A stretch of 24,942 nucleotides of DNA from Candidatus Alcyoniella australis (GTDB lineage Bacteria; Lernaellota; Lernaellaia; JAVCCG01; Alcyoniellaceae), in contig JAVCCG010000012.1 in the NCBI GenBank assembly GCA_030765605.1, positions 1 through 24,942 on the forward strand. The letters run 5' to 3'. Under the pieces are notes generated by a model, which was given only the letters and a program-made list of their open reading frames with translations, did no database searches and was not told the origin of the DNA. Below are positions 15,323 through 23,798 of the stretch, in pieces (within the stretch, counting starts at the first letter, position 1; every line of letters starts with the position of its first letter). The translations under genes and the position numbers were made by a program.

Positions 15323-16987
15323 ATGAGAGGGGCACATGCGGTTCCGGCCTTGGTTGTACTGGCTGCGATCATTCTAACGGCCGCGCCCGTAGCGGCCGAG
15401 CTGAGCGACATTGAGCTCGGCGGCTACCTGATGAGCCACATCGGTGTGTTCATCGAGGAACATCCGAATCGCGAGGGCCCCGAGGGCTTCCCCGTGGATC
15501 ACGGCGAGGATTTCGGCGACCTGTCGGCGTTTCGCAATACGCTGTTTCTGCAGCTCGACTGGCGGCCGCACAACAACGTCTGGCTCCACAGCGAGTTCCG
15601 CGGCGTGCGCTCGGCAAGCCTCGACGCCGACAACTACGCCCAGGTGCCGGTGTTTTGGGCCGACGAGACCTACAATGACGATCAGGCCGTCAAGCGCGAC
15701 AAACGGCGCTGGGTCCAGGAGAACTACTACACCGAGAACGACCTGCGCGAGATCTGGGTCGACTTCGACGCTTTCTCATGGCTCAACTTTCGCGTTGGCC
15801 GCCAGCAGGTAAGCTGGGGCGAGACCGGCAGCTACCGCACCCTGGACGTGGTCAATCCCACCGACAGCACCTGGCATCTGTCGGTGTTCGAGGATTACAA
15901 GGACCAGCGCATCCCGCTGTGGATTCTTAAAACGCTGGTCGACGTGCAGCCTCTACGCGGTAACCTCGAGATCGTCTGGGTGCCGATGATCGACGACCCG
16001 GAAGATACGGCGACCGTGCCGCTGACCTTTGTCGGCGCATGGGGCCTGCCGATCGCCTGCCAGAATGACACCAATTCGACGATCGCCATCGAAGAGAAGG
16101 TCTTCCTCTACCCGGACAACGACCTCAAGGACAGCCGCATCGGCGCGCGCTGGAAGGGCGTTCTGGGCAACCTGACCTACACGATGGTCTACTACTACAC
16201 ACACCAGCTCAGCCCGCCGGTACCTAAGTACGCCGAGATCGGCAACGAGGTTGACTCCAAGGGGCGCAACATCGCCAAGGTCTACCTCGACTTCCCGCGC
16301 GAGATGATCGCAGGAATGAGCTTGGAGTTCCCGTTCCCGCGGCCGATCAGCACCGTGCTGCGGATGGAAGCGGCCTACGAGTTCGAGAAGGCCTACCCGG
16401 TCAGTTCCTACCTCGGACCGGGCGCCGATCCGCGCTCAGGCGCGGGCCGCGGCTGGTATCCCTCGCCCGAGAACGAAGGGCTGCTGCGCGCCGACTTCTA
16501 CAGCGAGAAGCGCGACACGATCAGCTATGCGGTGGTGCTGCAGCGGCCGAGCATGATCCGCTGGATCAATCCCACCAGCTCGATCATCGTCCAGGCGCAG
16601 TTCATGCAGACGATCATCCCCGAGGACGTCTACATCGAGGAGACCTTCGAGGACGGTTCGTCGCAGACCAACGAGAACTGGTACCTCGTCTCCATCCCGG
16701 GCTACGACTCGAGCAAGCCCAGCATGTTCAGCTCGACCGTGGTGCTCGCCTTGCTGACCAACTACTTCCACGGCATGTACTCGCCGATGGTTGTGGCGGC
16801 CTACGTCCCGGGCAAGGAGAAAGACGGATTCACCGGCTTTGTCAGCGTGCGCAACAAGTTCGCCTTCGGCAACCATTGGCGGCTGGAGATCGGCTACAAC
16901 GGCATCTTTGCCCCCGATCCCTATAAGAGCCTGGGGCTGTTCGCCGACCGCGACGAGGCCTACGCCAAGGTCAAGTTCCAGTTCTAG
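15323..16987 (+). CDS. DUF1302 family outer-membrane beta-barrel protein
   Basis: 554 aa with a signal peptide (cleavage likely after APVAA, residue 25) and alternating beta-strand pattern throughout. It ends in KFQF, the C-terminal aromatic typical of outer-membrane barrels. DUF1302 hallmarks are LREIWVDFDAFSWLNFRVGR, QQVSWGETG and LDVVNPTD. AGGGGG precedes the ATG. The next gene encodes DUF1329, the usual partner. Members of this family are found with DUF1329, YCF48-like and RND genes in Pseudomonas and other proteobacteria. An outer-membrane channel for hydrophobic molecules is the common proposal, but the cargo here is unknown. Confidence 0.9.
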   Translation: MRGAHAVPALVVLAAIILTAAPVAAELSDIELGGYLMSHIGVFIEEHPNREGPEGFPVDHGEDFGDLSAFRNTLFLQLDWRPHNNVWLHSEFRGVRSASLDADNYAQVPVFWADETYNDDQAVKRDKRRWVQENYYTENDLREIWVDFDAFSWLNFRVGRQQVSWGETGSYRTLDVVNPTDSTWHLSVFEDYKDQRIPLWILKTLVDVQPLRGNLEIVWVPMIDDPEDTATVPLTFVGAWGLPIACQNDTNSTIAIEEKVFLYPDNDLKDSRIGARWKGVLGNLTYTMVYYYTHQLSPPVPKYAEIGNEVDSKGRNIAKVYLDFPREMIAGMSLEFPFPRPISTVLRMEAAYEFEKAYPVSSYLGPGADPRSGAGRGWYPSPENEGLLRADFYSEKRDTISYAVVLQRPSMIRWINPTSSIIVQAQFMQTIIPEDVYIEETFEDGSSQTNENWYLVSIPGYDSSKPSMFSSTVVLALLTNYFHGMYSPMVVAAYVPGKEKDGFTGFVSVRNKFAFGNHWRLEIGYNGIFAPDPYKSLGLFADRDEAYAKVKFQF

Positions 16988-17047
16988 CCCGGATTGTTCA
17001 CTAGGGTTCGGCCGCAAGGCCTGCACGATAGCAAGGGAGAAGAGCCC

Positions 17048-18322
17048 ATGAGACGCATCAAAAAAATTACGCTGATCACGATCCTGTTGATCGCCACCGC
17101 GGCCCTGGCAATTTCGGTGGCGGCCCAGGGACAAAAGATAACGCGCGAGAACTGGACCAAGACGGTCTGTTTCAGCGCCGATTTAATCAAACCGGGCGTC
17201 AGCACCGTGTCCAAGGCCAACATGGATCAGGTCAAGGACATGCTCACCCAGGGCGTACAGGTGCTGGTCAACAACTACGACCTGAAGTTCCGCGTGATCG
17301 ACTACCGGCCCGAGGCGCCCAGCGACGGCTACATCGATGCCACCAACAAAGGGTTGGGAATGACCAAGCTGGGCGACCCCAATGCGCCTGCGCGCCAGAG
17401 GGCGCTCTCGGGTTACACCGGCGGCCTGCCGTTCCCCAATCCGCAGACCGGGGTCGAGGTCGCCTGGAACTACCACTACAACTACTCGGGCGACGACGCT
17501 GACAACGAGTTCGGCGTTTACTGGGTCTCGGCCAAGCGCGGCGTCGAGCGCTCCGAGCAGTGGCGCTGGCTGTACATCGTCAAGAGCCTCAACCGCAGCG
17601 ACATCGATCCGCCGTACTTCGAGGACATGAAGAAGGCGAACATCCAGTACCACTCGATGACGATCTGTCGCAAACCGCTGGACAAGAAGGGCTTCACCGC
17701 GCTGTATCACCGCTTTGACGAGCCCAAAGACCAAGAGGGCTGGATCTACGTACCCCAGCAGCGCCGCGCCACGCGCTTCAGCTTCGGCACCCGCGGCGAC
17801 GCCTGGAACAACACCGACATGCTCTACGAAGACGTGCGCGGCTACATGGGCTTCGCCGAGTGGATGACCTGGGAGCTGCTTGACAAAAAGGTGCTGCTGG
17901 CCCCGGCGCACTCGGGTACGCCCTACGGCTTGGACAACGCGGACAAGGTCTTCGACTTCAAGAATGCGCCCTACTGGAATCCGCGTTGGAAGTGGGAGCC
18001 GCGGCCGATGTACGTGGTGCAGGCCACTCCCAAGTTCCGCGACTACCCCTACAGCAAGATGGTGTTCTACATCGACGGCGAGACCTACCAGATCCTGATC
18101 AAAGAGATGTGGGACAAGAAGGGCCAGCTGTGGAAGGTTCAGGTCAACGGTTTCGACGAGTCGTCCGATCCGTTGAGCATGCCGGGAAACATTGCCGGTT
18201 CGCTGATGGTCGACCTGCAGTCCGAGCACGCCACGGCATTTGTCTGGCACGAGATGAAGGCCAACGTCGGGCTCGAGCCGAGCCTGTTCACACTCTCCGA
18301 GCTGCGCAAGCTCGCACAGTAG
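17048..18322 (+). CDS. DUF1329 family periplasmic protein
   Basis: 424 aa with a signal peptide (ITLITILLIATAALAISVAAQ). The body matches DUF1329: SGYTGGLPFPNPQTGVEVAW near residue 120, NYHYNYSGDD, the mid-domain QQRRATRFSFGTRGDAW, DLLYEDVRGYMG-like LYEDVRGYMGFAEW, YPYSKMVFYIDGETY, and the C-terminal end PSLFTLSELRKLAQ. Proteins of this family have a LolB-like curved beta-sheet in structural predictions, consistent with carrying lipid-like ligands across the periplasm; that role is inference here. The start at ATG 17048 follows AAGGGAGAAG. It is about 60 nt after the DUF1302 gene and 16 nt before the next gene, in one operon. Confidence 0.9.
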   Translation: MRRIKKITLITILLIATAALAISVAAQGQKITRENWTKTVCFSADLIKPGVSTVSKANMDQVKDMLTQGVQVLVNNYDLKFRVIDYRPEAPSDGYIDATNKGLGMTKLGDPNAPARQRALSGYTGGLPFPNPQTGVEVAWNYHYNYSGDDADNEFGVYWVSAKRGVERSEQWRWLYIVKSLNRSDIDPPYFEDMKKANIQYHSMTICRKPLDKKGFTALYHRFDEPKDQEGWIYVPQQRRATRFSFGTRGDAWNNTDMLYEDVRGYMGFAEWMTWELLDKKVLLAPAHSGTPYGLDNADKVFDFKNAPYWNPRWKWEPRPMYVVQATPKFRDYPYSKMVFYIDGETYQILIKEMWDKKGQLWKVQVNGFDESSDPLSMPGNIAGSLMVDLQSEHATAFVWHEMKANVGLEPSLFTLSELRKLAQ

Positions 18323-18338
18323 GCGCGGGGAGAAAAAT

Positions 18339-19409
18339 TTGATCAAGTTCGCCAAGACGTCGGGGGTGCGCCCGGCCGCGGCAATATTGCTGTGTATGTT
18401 GTTGCTCGCGGTCGCTCCAGGCTGCAACCGGATCGACGCTGATCAGCTCGGACTGGACACCAGACCGATCACCAGCCGCGATCGGCTATACGACGTAAGC
18501 TTCGTCAGCCCCAACGAGGCCTGGGCCGTGGGCTACCCCGGAATCATTTTGCATTCGATTGACGGCGGGGCCAACTGGCAACGCGAGCAGATCGACACCA
18601 ACGACGCGCTGTTTGCCGTCGACTTCGCCGACGCGCTGCACGGTTGGGTCGTGGGCCGTGGCGGCCTGGTGGTCTCCACGGTCGACGGTGGTCAGACCTG
18701 GACCTCCCAACGGATCGAGACCGGCCAGGGCGAGGGGGCCGCGCGCCAGCACCTGTTCGGAGTTGAGGCGATCTCGCCCCAGCACGCGGTTGCCGTGGGC
18801 AGCTTTGGCACCGTGGCGCTGACCCTCGACGGCGGCAGCAGCTGGGAGACGACTTTTATCGAGAGCATGTACAGCGCGCACCTGTTCGACGTCTCGTTCG
18901 TCGACGAGAACAACGGCCTGATCGTCGGCGACTACCCCAGCTGGGAAGAGTGGATGCTCGAGGGCGACGAGGCGGCCGCACTGACCAACATCTTCGGCAC
19001 CAGCGACGGCGGTCGCAGTTGGCAGCCGCTGCCCGTGCCGGTCAAGGCTTCACTTTACGCGGTTGAGTTTCCCGATCCGCTGCACATCCGCGCCGCGGGC
19101 CGCAACGGCACCCTGATCGGCAGCGAAGACGGCGGCTCGACCTGGCAACAATTCGACAGCGGCGTGGAGCAGCACCTGTTCGACGTGTTCCGCCTCAACC
19201 CCCAATCCCCGCTTTGGATCTGCGGCGACACCGGAGTGCTCGCCGAGGCCGACAACGGCACGATGACCCGGCGCGAGCTGGGCACGGTAATTTGGCTTCG
19301 CGCCGTGAGCTTCAGCGACGAGCAGCACGGAGTGGTGCTCGGCGGTAGGGGTACTTCCTTCTACACCGCCGATGGCGGTAAAACCTGGGAAAGCAGCGAG
19401 TATCAATGA
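18339..19409 (+). CDS. YCF48-like beta-propeller lipoprotein
   Basis: 356 aa. The signal peptide ends in a lipobox-like VAPGC (Cys29). About six to seven repeats of the YCF48/BNR type follow, each with a glycine-rich turn and an Asp-Gly-Gly-x-(S/T)-W box: DGGANW, DGGQTW, DGGSSW, DGGRSW, DGGSTW, DGGKTW. YCF48 itself is a photosystem II assembly factor; bacterial homologues in this gene context are thought to act with the RND pump, as a periplasmic scaffold. The start is TTG at 18339 with GGGGAGA 6 nt upstream. The stop overlaps the next ATG (ATGA), so it is translationally coupled to the transporter. Confidence 0.9.
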   Translation: MIKFAKTSGVRPAAAILLCMLLLAVAPGCNRIDADQLGLDTRPITSRDRLYDVSFVSPNEAWAVGYPGIILHSIDGGANWQREQIDTNDALFAVDFADALHGWVVGRGGLVVSTVDGGQTWTSQRIETGQGEGAARQHLFGVEAISPQHAVAVGSFGTVALTLDGGSSWETTFIESMYSAHLFDVSFVDENNGLIVGDYPSWEEWMLEGDEAAALTNIFGTSDGGRSWQPLPVPVKASLYAVEFPDPLHIRAAGRNGTLIGSEDGGSTWQQFDSGVEQHLFDVFRLNPQSPLWICGDTGVLAEADNGTMTRRELGTVIWLRAVSFSDEQHGVVLGGRGTSFYTADGGKTWESSEYQ

Positions 19410-21985
19410 CGCAGACCGTTAGAGAGACACTTCATCCCAGCTCCCTGCGGCTGGGCCGATTTATAATCCGCCGCCGGCTGCCGATCCTGATCATCCTCAG
19501 CGTGCTCACGGCGCTGTTCCTGTTGGCGGCCCTGCGCGTGGGGTTCAAGAACCCGACCATCGACCTCTTCCCGCGCAACCACCCCTACGTCGAGACCTTC
19601 GTCCAGTACCAGGACACCTTCGGCGGCGCTGGCGTGGTGATCCTGGCGTTGGAGGTCCAGAGCGGCGACGTGTTCAACGTCGAGACCCTGGCCAAGGTGC
19701 GCACGCTGACCAAGGCGCTCGAGCTGTTGCCCGCGGTCAACAACTACCAGGTGCTTTCCATCGCCCAGCGCAAGATCAAGCGCATCTCGGTCGAGGACGT
19801 CGACGGCTACCCGGCCTATCGCGCCGACCCGATCATGTGGCCCGACGTACCGCGCACCGCCGAGGAAATCGCCAAGCTGCGGCAGACGGTCTACACCACG
19901 GGCACGATTCACGGCTCGCTGGTCTCGCGCGACGACCAGGCCGTGCTGGTGGTGGCCGGATTCTTTGACAAGGGGCTCGAGTCGCCCGGCTCGCCCTTGA
20001 TCGAAATCGAGCGCGAGATCGCATCCAAAGAGGGCGCGGATACCGAGGAGAAAGTCGAGCAGCGTTTGACCCTGCTGCGCAACCGCGCCGCGGACCAGCC
20101 GTGGTCGGTCGACGACACGCTCTACGCCGCACTGCGCAATATTGCCGACTCGGTCGAGGACGAGAACACCAGCGTGCGGATGATCGGCGCGCCGGTGCTG
20201 CTGGGCTCGGTCTACCAGCAGCTTCCCAAGCTGGGCTACATCTTCGCGATCACCGTGCTGGTTACGCTGCTGGTGCTCTTCGCCTACTTCCGCGACCTGC
20301 GCGGCGTGCTGATTCCGTTGAGCACGGCGGCGGTCAGTGCGATCTGGGGCGTGGGCATGCTCGGCGTGCTCGACCTGCTGCGCCCCACGATGCAGCCCTG
20401 GGTCACCGAACATATTGCCAATCCGTACTTCCGCGACCTGCTGGTCGGGCTGTTTAACGCCTACTTCAATCCGCTGGTGATTGTCGTACCGTTCATCATC
20501 AGCGCCACGGCCACCAGCCACGCGGTGCAACTCATGGGCCGCTTCAAGGAGGAGTACGCCGAGTGCCGCGATCGCCGAGAGGCCGCGGTGGCAACCTTCT
20601 CCGGGCTGCTCAAACCCGGACTGCTCTCGATATTCACCGACGCCGCGGGCGTGTTCATCGTAATCGTCACGCCGATCCCGCTGATGGAGAAGCTGGCGCT
20701 GATGGGCAGCTTCTGGGTGATCTCGATCATCGTCTCGGACTTGATCCTCAACCCGATTTTGCTCAGCTACATTCCGCCGCCCAAAGATAAGCCGGCCAAG
20801 GAACACCTGGTCGACCGCATGTTGGGCACCCTGGGCCGCTGGGTCGTGGGCTGGCAGCGCTGGGTGATCGTCGTTGTGGCGCTGGTCGTTTTCGGCATCG
20901 GCCTATTAATGGCCAACCGGATCGTGATCGGCGACGTGCATCCGGGCACGCCGCTGCTCTGGCCGAGTTCGAGCTACAACCAGGACACCGCGCACATCGC
21001 CGAGCGCTTCGGCAACACCGAGATCATGAGCGTGGTGGTCGAGGGCAGCGACCCCGGGGCGATCAAAAACCCCGAGGTGCTCAAGACCATGGAAGCGCTA
21101 CAGCGCGACCTGGAGATGCTGCCCGAGGTCACGACCACCAGCTCGATCGCCGACCTGCTCTCAATGGTCACCCGCGTGCAGCAGCGCGGCCACCCGTTCT
21201 ACGAGCTGATCCCCAACGAATACACCGAGGCCGCGCTCTACCTCGAGCTGATCTTCGGCAACGCCGAGCCCGGCGATCTCAACCGTTTCATCACCACCGA
21301 TTTTAAAGACGCCAACATCTCGGTCTACCTCTCGGACCACAAGGGCGATACCCTACGTGCGGTGATCGCCCGCACCCAGCGCTTCATTGAGGCGCACCCG
21401 ATGGAACAGGCGCGCTTCCGTCTGGCGGGCAACATGGGTGGGCTGCTCGCCGCGGTCAACGAGACCATCGTCGCCTCCCAGGCGCGAGTGACGATAGTGG
21501 CCTTCATGATCGTCTTCCTGTTCTGCGCGATCATCTACCGCTCGGTAGTGGCCGGCCTGTTCTTCCTGGTGCCGATCGCCGTCTCGAACTACATGACCTA
21601 CGCGGTGATGGGCGCGGTGGGCATCGGCCTGGACGTCAACGCGCTGCCCGTGATCTCGCTGGGGGTCGGGCTGGGCGTGGACTTCGGGCTGTACGTTATC
21701 GGCCGACTCGAAGAGGAGTTCCGTCTCAGCGGCGATTTGGCCGCGGCCACGGCGCAGTCGATCAAGACCGCGGGCAAGGCTGTACTGTTCACCGCCTCGA
21801 CGATGGTCGCCGGCGTGGTGTTCTGGGCCTTCTCCTATCTGCGCTTCCAGGCCGAGATGGGAATCCTGCTCGCGTTCTGGATGATCACCAGCATGCTCGG
21901 CGGACTGATCCTGCTGCCGACCCTGGTGATGCTGATTAAGCCGCGGTTCATCACCAAGCAGCATCCGGCCAAAAACGCGGAGTGA
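19406..21985 (+). CDS. RND/MMPL family inner-membrane transporter
   Basis: 859 aa with the RND layout: first helix at residues 25-47, a large extracytoplasmic loop to about 270, five helices to about 465, a seventh helix near 485-507 (VIVVVALVVFGIGLLMANR), a second loop to about 690, and a last helix cluster containing GVGLGVDFGLYVIGR, the conserved Gly-x-Asp motif region of MMPL/sterol-sensing-domain proteins. This is the COG1033 predicted exporter type, not the drug-efflux HAE1 type. It is proton-motive-force driven by family analogy and likely moves lipid-like cargo. It overlaps the YCF48 gene by ATGA and closes the DUF1302-DUF1329-YCF48-RND operon. No membrane-fusion-protein or TolC gene is present, so the DUF1302 barrel may serve as the outer-membrane part. 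Confidence 0.93.
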   Translation: MTQTVRETLHPSSLRLGRFIIRRRLPILIILSVLTALFLLAALRVGFKNPTIDLFPRNHPYVETFVQYQDTFGGAGVVILALEVQSGDVFNVETLAKVRTLTKALELLPAVNNYQVLSIAQRKIKRISVEDVDGYPAYRADPIMWPDVPRTAEEIAKLRQTVYTTGTIHGSLVSRDDQAVLVVAGFFDKGLESPGSPLIEIEREIASKEGADTEEKVEQRLTLLRNRAADQPWSVDDTLYAALRNIADSVEDENTSVRMIGAPVLLGSVYQQLPKLGYIFAITVLVTLLVLFAYFRDLRGVLIPLSTAAVSAIWGVGMLGVLDLLRPTMQPWVTEHIANPYFRDLLVGLFNAYFNPLVIVVPFIISATATSHAVQLMGRFKEEYAECRDRREAAVATFSGLLKPGLLSIFTDAAGVFIVIVTPIPLMEKLALMGSFWVISIIVSDLILNPILLSYIPPPKDKPAKEHLVDRMLGTLGRWVVGWQRWVIVVVALVVFGIGLLMANRIVIGDVHPGTPLLWPSSSYNQDTAHIAERFGNTEIMSVVVEGSDPGAIKNPEVLKTMEALQRDLEMLPEVTTTSSIADLLSMVTRVQQRGHPFYELIPNEYTEAALYLELIFGNAEPGDLNRFITTDFKDANISVYLSDHKGDTLRAVIARTQRFIEAHPMEQARFRLAGNMGGLLAAVNETIVASQARVTIVAFMIVFLFCAIIYRSVVAGLFFLVPIAVSNYMTYAVMGAVGIGLDVNALPVISLGVGLGVDFGLYVIGRLEEEFRLSGDLAAATAQSIKTAGKAVLFTASTMVAGVVFWAFSYLRFQAEMGILLAFWMITSMLGGLILLPTLVMLIKPRFITKQHPAKNAE

Positions 21986-22026
21986 GTGGGTAGAACAAAC
22001 AATCGATCCCGGCTAAATTCCAACAG

Positions 22027-22938
22027 ATGGAACTTGAGCAGTTACAGCCGATAGTGCCGGGGATGTTCCTGTTGCCCGCCGAGGACAACGGTCGCTTTCC
22101 CCGCAGCCACTGCATCGTGGTGCGCGGCGAGACTGAGGCGCTGATCGACGCGGGCTGCGGCATCGAGCGTCTGCGAGCCCTGCGCGAGCGCTGGACTCCC
22201 GAACTGGTGATCGCCAGCCACTCGCATCCGGACCACGTGGGCGGGCTGTGGCTGTTCGACGACTGTCGAATCTTCAGCCCGTCGCAACACTCAGAGATCT
22301 TCTGGCGCTTTGACCCGCAGTCCCAGCGGCTGACCGAGCCCGGCGAGATCGCGAAGCAGTGGATCGAGTTCGTGACGCAGGCCACGGGCGTGCGCGAGGT
22401 AGGGTTCACCGATCTCTACGACGACGGACACGAGTTCCAGCTCGGTCGAATAAAGTTGCAGGCGATCCACGCGCCGGGGCATTTGGACGACGCCTACGTA
22501 TTCTTCGAGCCGCATCACGGCGTGGCCCTGACATTCGACATCGACCTCACCGGCTTCGGCCCGTGGTACGGCCATCGCGAGTGCGACATCGACCAAATGC
22601 TCGACGCCATTGAGCTGGTGCGCGCGCTGAAACCCAAGCTCGTTGTCTCGTCGCACAAGGGGATTGTGCGCGACGACATCGACGGGCGGCTGGTGCGCTA
22701 CGCCGCGGTGATCGACCAGCGCGATGCACGGCTGATCGAGCTGCTGCGCAACCCGCAGACCCTCGATCAGCTCGTGGAGCAATCGCCGATTTACGGCGGG
22801 TTCCCCTATGCGCCGCTGGTGATGCGCTATTGGGAGCGGCAGATGATCGACAAACACCTGGCGCGTCTGCACCAGCGCGGCCTGGTCGTGCGCCAGGGCG
22901 ATAGCTGGGCTACTGCTCCACGCGGCGGCCGATCTTAA
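22027..22938 (+). CDS. Metallo-beta-lactamase-fold hydrolase
   Basis: 303 aa. Zinc ligands are visible: HSHPDH (His65, His67, Asp69, His70), His148 or His152 in HAPGHLDD, Asp171 in TFDIDL and His210 in SSHKG. The C-terminal 80 residues resemble the winged-helix tail of LACTB2/glyoxalase-II-like members (TLDQLVEQSP, MIDKHLARLHQRGLVV). Members of this group hydrolyse thioesters, phosphodiesters or RNA, and the exact substrate cannot be read here. The ATG at 22027 has no clear ribosome-binding site, but the first residues ELEQLQPIVPGMFLLPA fit the family start. It lies 41 nt after the RND gene. Its last 55 nt lie in the 59-bp direct repeat, so the insertion next to it left the reading frame complete. 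Confidence 0.9.
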   Translation: MELEQLQPIVPGMFLLPAEDNGRFPRSHCIVVRGETEALIDAGCGIERLRALRERWTPELVIASHSHPDHVGGLWLFDDCRIFSPSQHSEIFWRFDPQSQRLTEPGEIAKQWIEFVTQATGVREVGFTDLYDDGHEFQLGRIKLQAIHAPGHLDDAYVFFEPHHGVALTFDIDLTGFGPWYGHRECDIDQMLDAIELVRALKPKLVVSSHKGIVRDDIDGRLVRYAAVIDQRDARLIELLRNPQTLDQLVEQSPIYGGFPYAPLVMRYWERQMIDKHLARLHQRGLVVRQGDSWATAPRGGRS

Positions 22939-22942
22939 GCTC
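22884..22942. repeat. 59-bp perfect direct repeat, left copy
   Basis: Identical base for base to 24152-24210 and in the same orientation; the match breaks at both ends (22883 t versus g, 22943 c versus g). This copy carries the last 18 codons plus stop of the metallo-hydrolase gene. It also contains, at 22910-22912, the minus-strand stop triplet that ends the gene on the far side. Confidence 0.97.
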
Positions 22943-23111
22943 CGGACTTTATCTCTACGTCCACCCCGGCGGTGTGCTTGACGATGCGCTGACCACCTGG
23001 CTCACGGCCCTCGATATCAGCTCTATTGCAGGCAAGGGTTTCCAGAAATGACAGAGAGGATTGAGATGCTGATTGACTGATCGTGAGGAATAGTATCGAG
23101 GTGTATGTCAT
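22935..23111 (-). CDS. Small ORF of 58 aa at the left end of the inserted segment
   Basis: Open frame from ATG 23111 to TAA 22935-22937, whose stop lies in the left 59-bp repeat. The second half reads like real protein (TLACNRADIEGREPGG, QRIVKHTAGVDVEIKSGA), while the first half is Ser/Gln-rich and less convincing. No good ribosome-binding site. It follows hicA by 64 nt. It may be the 3' remnant of a longer gene. The plus strand over 22943-23055 also has a readable frame (LYLYVHPGGVLDDALTTW), so coding is unproven on either strand. I do not recognise a family. Confidence 0.3.
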   Translation of the reverse strand: MTYTSILFLTISQSASQSSLSFLETLACNRADIEGREPGGQRIVKHTAGVDVEIKSGA

Positions 23112-23128
23112 GGCCGCGTCTCATCCGC

Positions 23129-23142
23129 GCCCGGGGACGGGC
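23129..23142. other. Short GC hairpin downstream of hicA
   Basis: GCCCG-GGGA-CGGGC on the plus strand, 34 nt past the hicA stop. There is no T-run after it on the minus strand, so its use as a terminator is doubtful. Confidence 0.25.
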
Positions 23143-23175
23143 TATGACTGTTGATCTATACTGTGGTGGGTCAGG

Positions 23176-23421
23176 CTATTCGGAAAGTTGTTTCGCTAAC
23201 CATCGGCGGCCCAAACCTGTTTGCTTGGGACCCAAGACTGCATTAAGCGTGCCGACAGGCAATATTCCCCTCTTATTCGGCACGACGGTTATTTTTTTCC
23301 CCGAATGATATTTCTTAAAAAGAGAAATCCCATGGTTTGTTTTTCTAACGGACTCCCAGCCGTCCTTCTGTAATAAGGCTATCAGCTTCTTGCCGCTTAT
23401 AGAAGGAAGATCCTTGGACAT
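23176..23421 (-). CDS. hicA: HicA-family toxin (mRNA interferase)
   Basis: 81 aa, the usual size. The HicA fold pattern is SGKKLIALLQKDGWESVRKT, then NHGISLF with the likely catalytic His30, then KKITVVPNKRGILPVGTLNAVL. HicA is a dsRNA-binding-fold ribonuclease that cleaves mRNA when not bound by HicB. In many members the residue before the catalytic His is Ser or Gly (GSH); here it is Asn (TNH). The ATG at 23421 has AAGG directly upstream, within the end of hicB, and the genes are 3 nt apart, so the antitoxin is made first and the two are coupled. This is the AT-rich part of the window. Confidence 0.85.
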   Translation of the reverse strand: MSKDLPSISGKKLIALLQKDGWESVRKTNHGISLFKKYHSGKKITVVPNKRGILPVGTLNAVLGPKQTGLGRRWLAKQLSE

Positions 23422-23424
23422 ACC

Positions 23425-23748
23425 TTAGGCGTATTGATGTGTGGGGATACGCTGGGGAAAGCACTGGATAAAGCTCGTTTTATCGGCAGGAACCGTGCAT
23501 GTGGCTTTCTTTGGTTTTGAACGATGAAATTCAATCCCATGCCTCTCGAAAAACGCGTCTCTTTCTTCAAGATCTTCGAGCGTATTAAGATGTAAGGTAA
23601 CTAAATCCTCGATTTCTGCTTGCACCCTTTCGAGGGTACGCGAGAAGGTCGCCGTACCCAATTCGATGCATTCTGCGGTCCAAATCCCGTCCTGCTCTTT
23701 ACGGAATTTAAACGTTAGCACGATGTAACCAGCGTGCCTGCTTGTCAT
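23425..23748 (-). CDS. hicB: HicB-like antitoxin
   Basis: 107 aa. The N-terminus YIVLTFKFRKEQDGIWTAEC, then IELGTATFSRTLERVQAEIEDLVTLHL, is the HicB degenerate RNase-H-like fold that blocks the toxin active site. No clear C-terminal helix-turn-helix or ribbon-helix-helix is visible; the tail is SKPKKATCTVPADKTSF. If it autoregulates, DNA binding may reside in an unrecognised part or in the complex. Start set at ATG 23748, which has AGGAGA 6-7 nt upstream; the TTG at 23754 is too close to that site. It is the first gene of the pair, placed before the toxin, an order common in hicBA-type loci. Confidence 0.8.
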   Translation of the reverse strand: MTSRHAGYIVLTFKFRKEQDGIWTAECIELGTATFSRTLERVQAEIEDLVTLHLNTLEDLEERDAFFERHGIEFHRSKPKKATCTVPADKTSFIQCFPQRIPTHQYA

Positions 23749-23787
23749 TGCCAATCTCCTATTGACTCATAAAACAATTTTCTAACT

Positions 23788-23798
23788 ACTATAATAGT
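23788..23798. promoter_or_regulatory. Palindrome over the hicB -10 box, candidate operator
   Basis: ACTAT-A-ATAGT is a perfect 11-bp palindrome that includes the -10 hexamer of the hicB promoter. Its position suits autorepression by the HicAB complex. It is short and could be chance in AT-rich DNA. Confidence 0.4.

Noticed and set aside
17183-18427. Minus-strand 414-codon frame opposite DUF1329
   Set aside because: Shadow of a gene with clear family motifs; the translation is His/Val/Leu-rich without recognisable structure.
19403-20806. Minus-strand 467-codon frame opposite the RND gene
   Set aside because: Composition (Arg/His/Gln/Asp-rich) and full overlap with the RND coding sequence mark it as a shadow.
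23105-23308. Plus-strand 67-codon frame opposite hicA
   Set aside because: It overlaps the well-supported hicA gene and has no family pattern.
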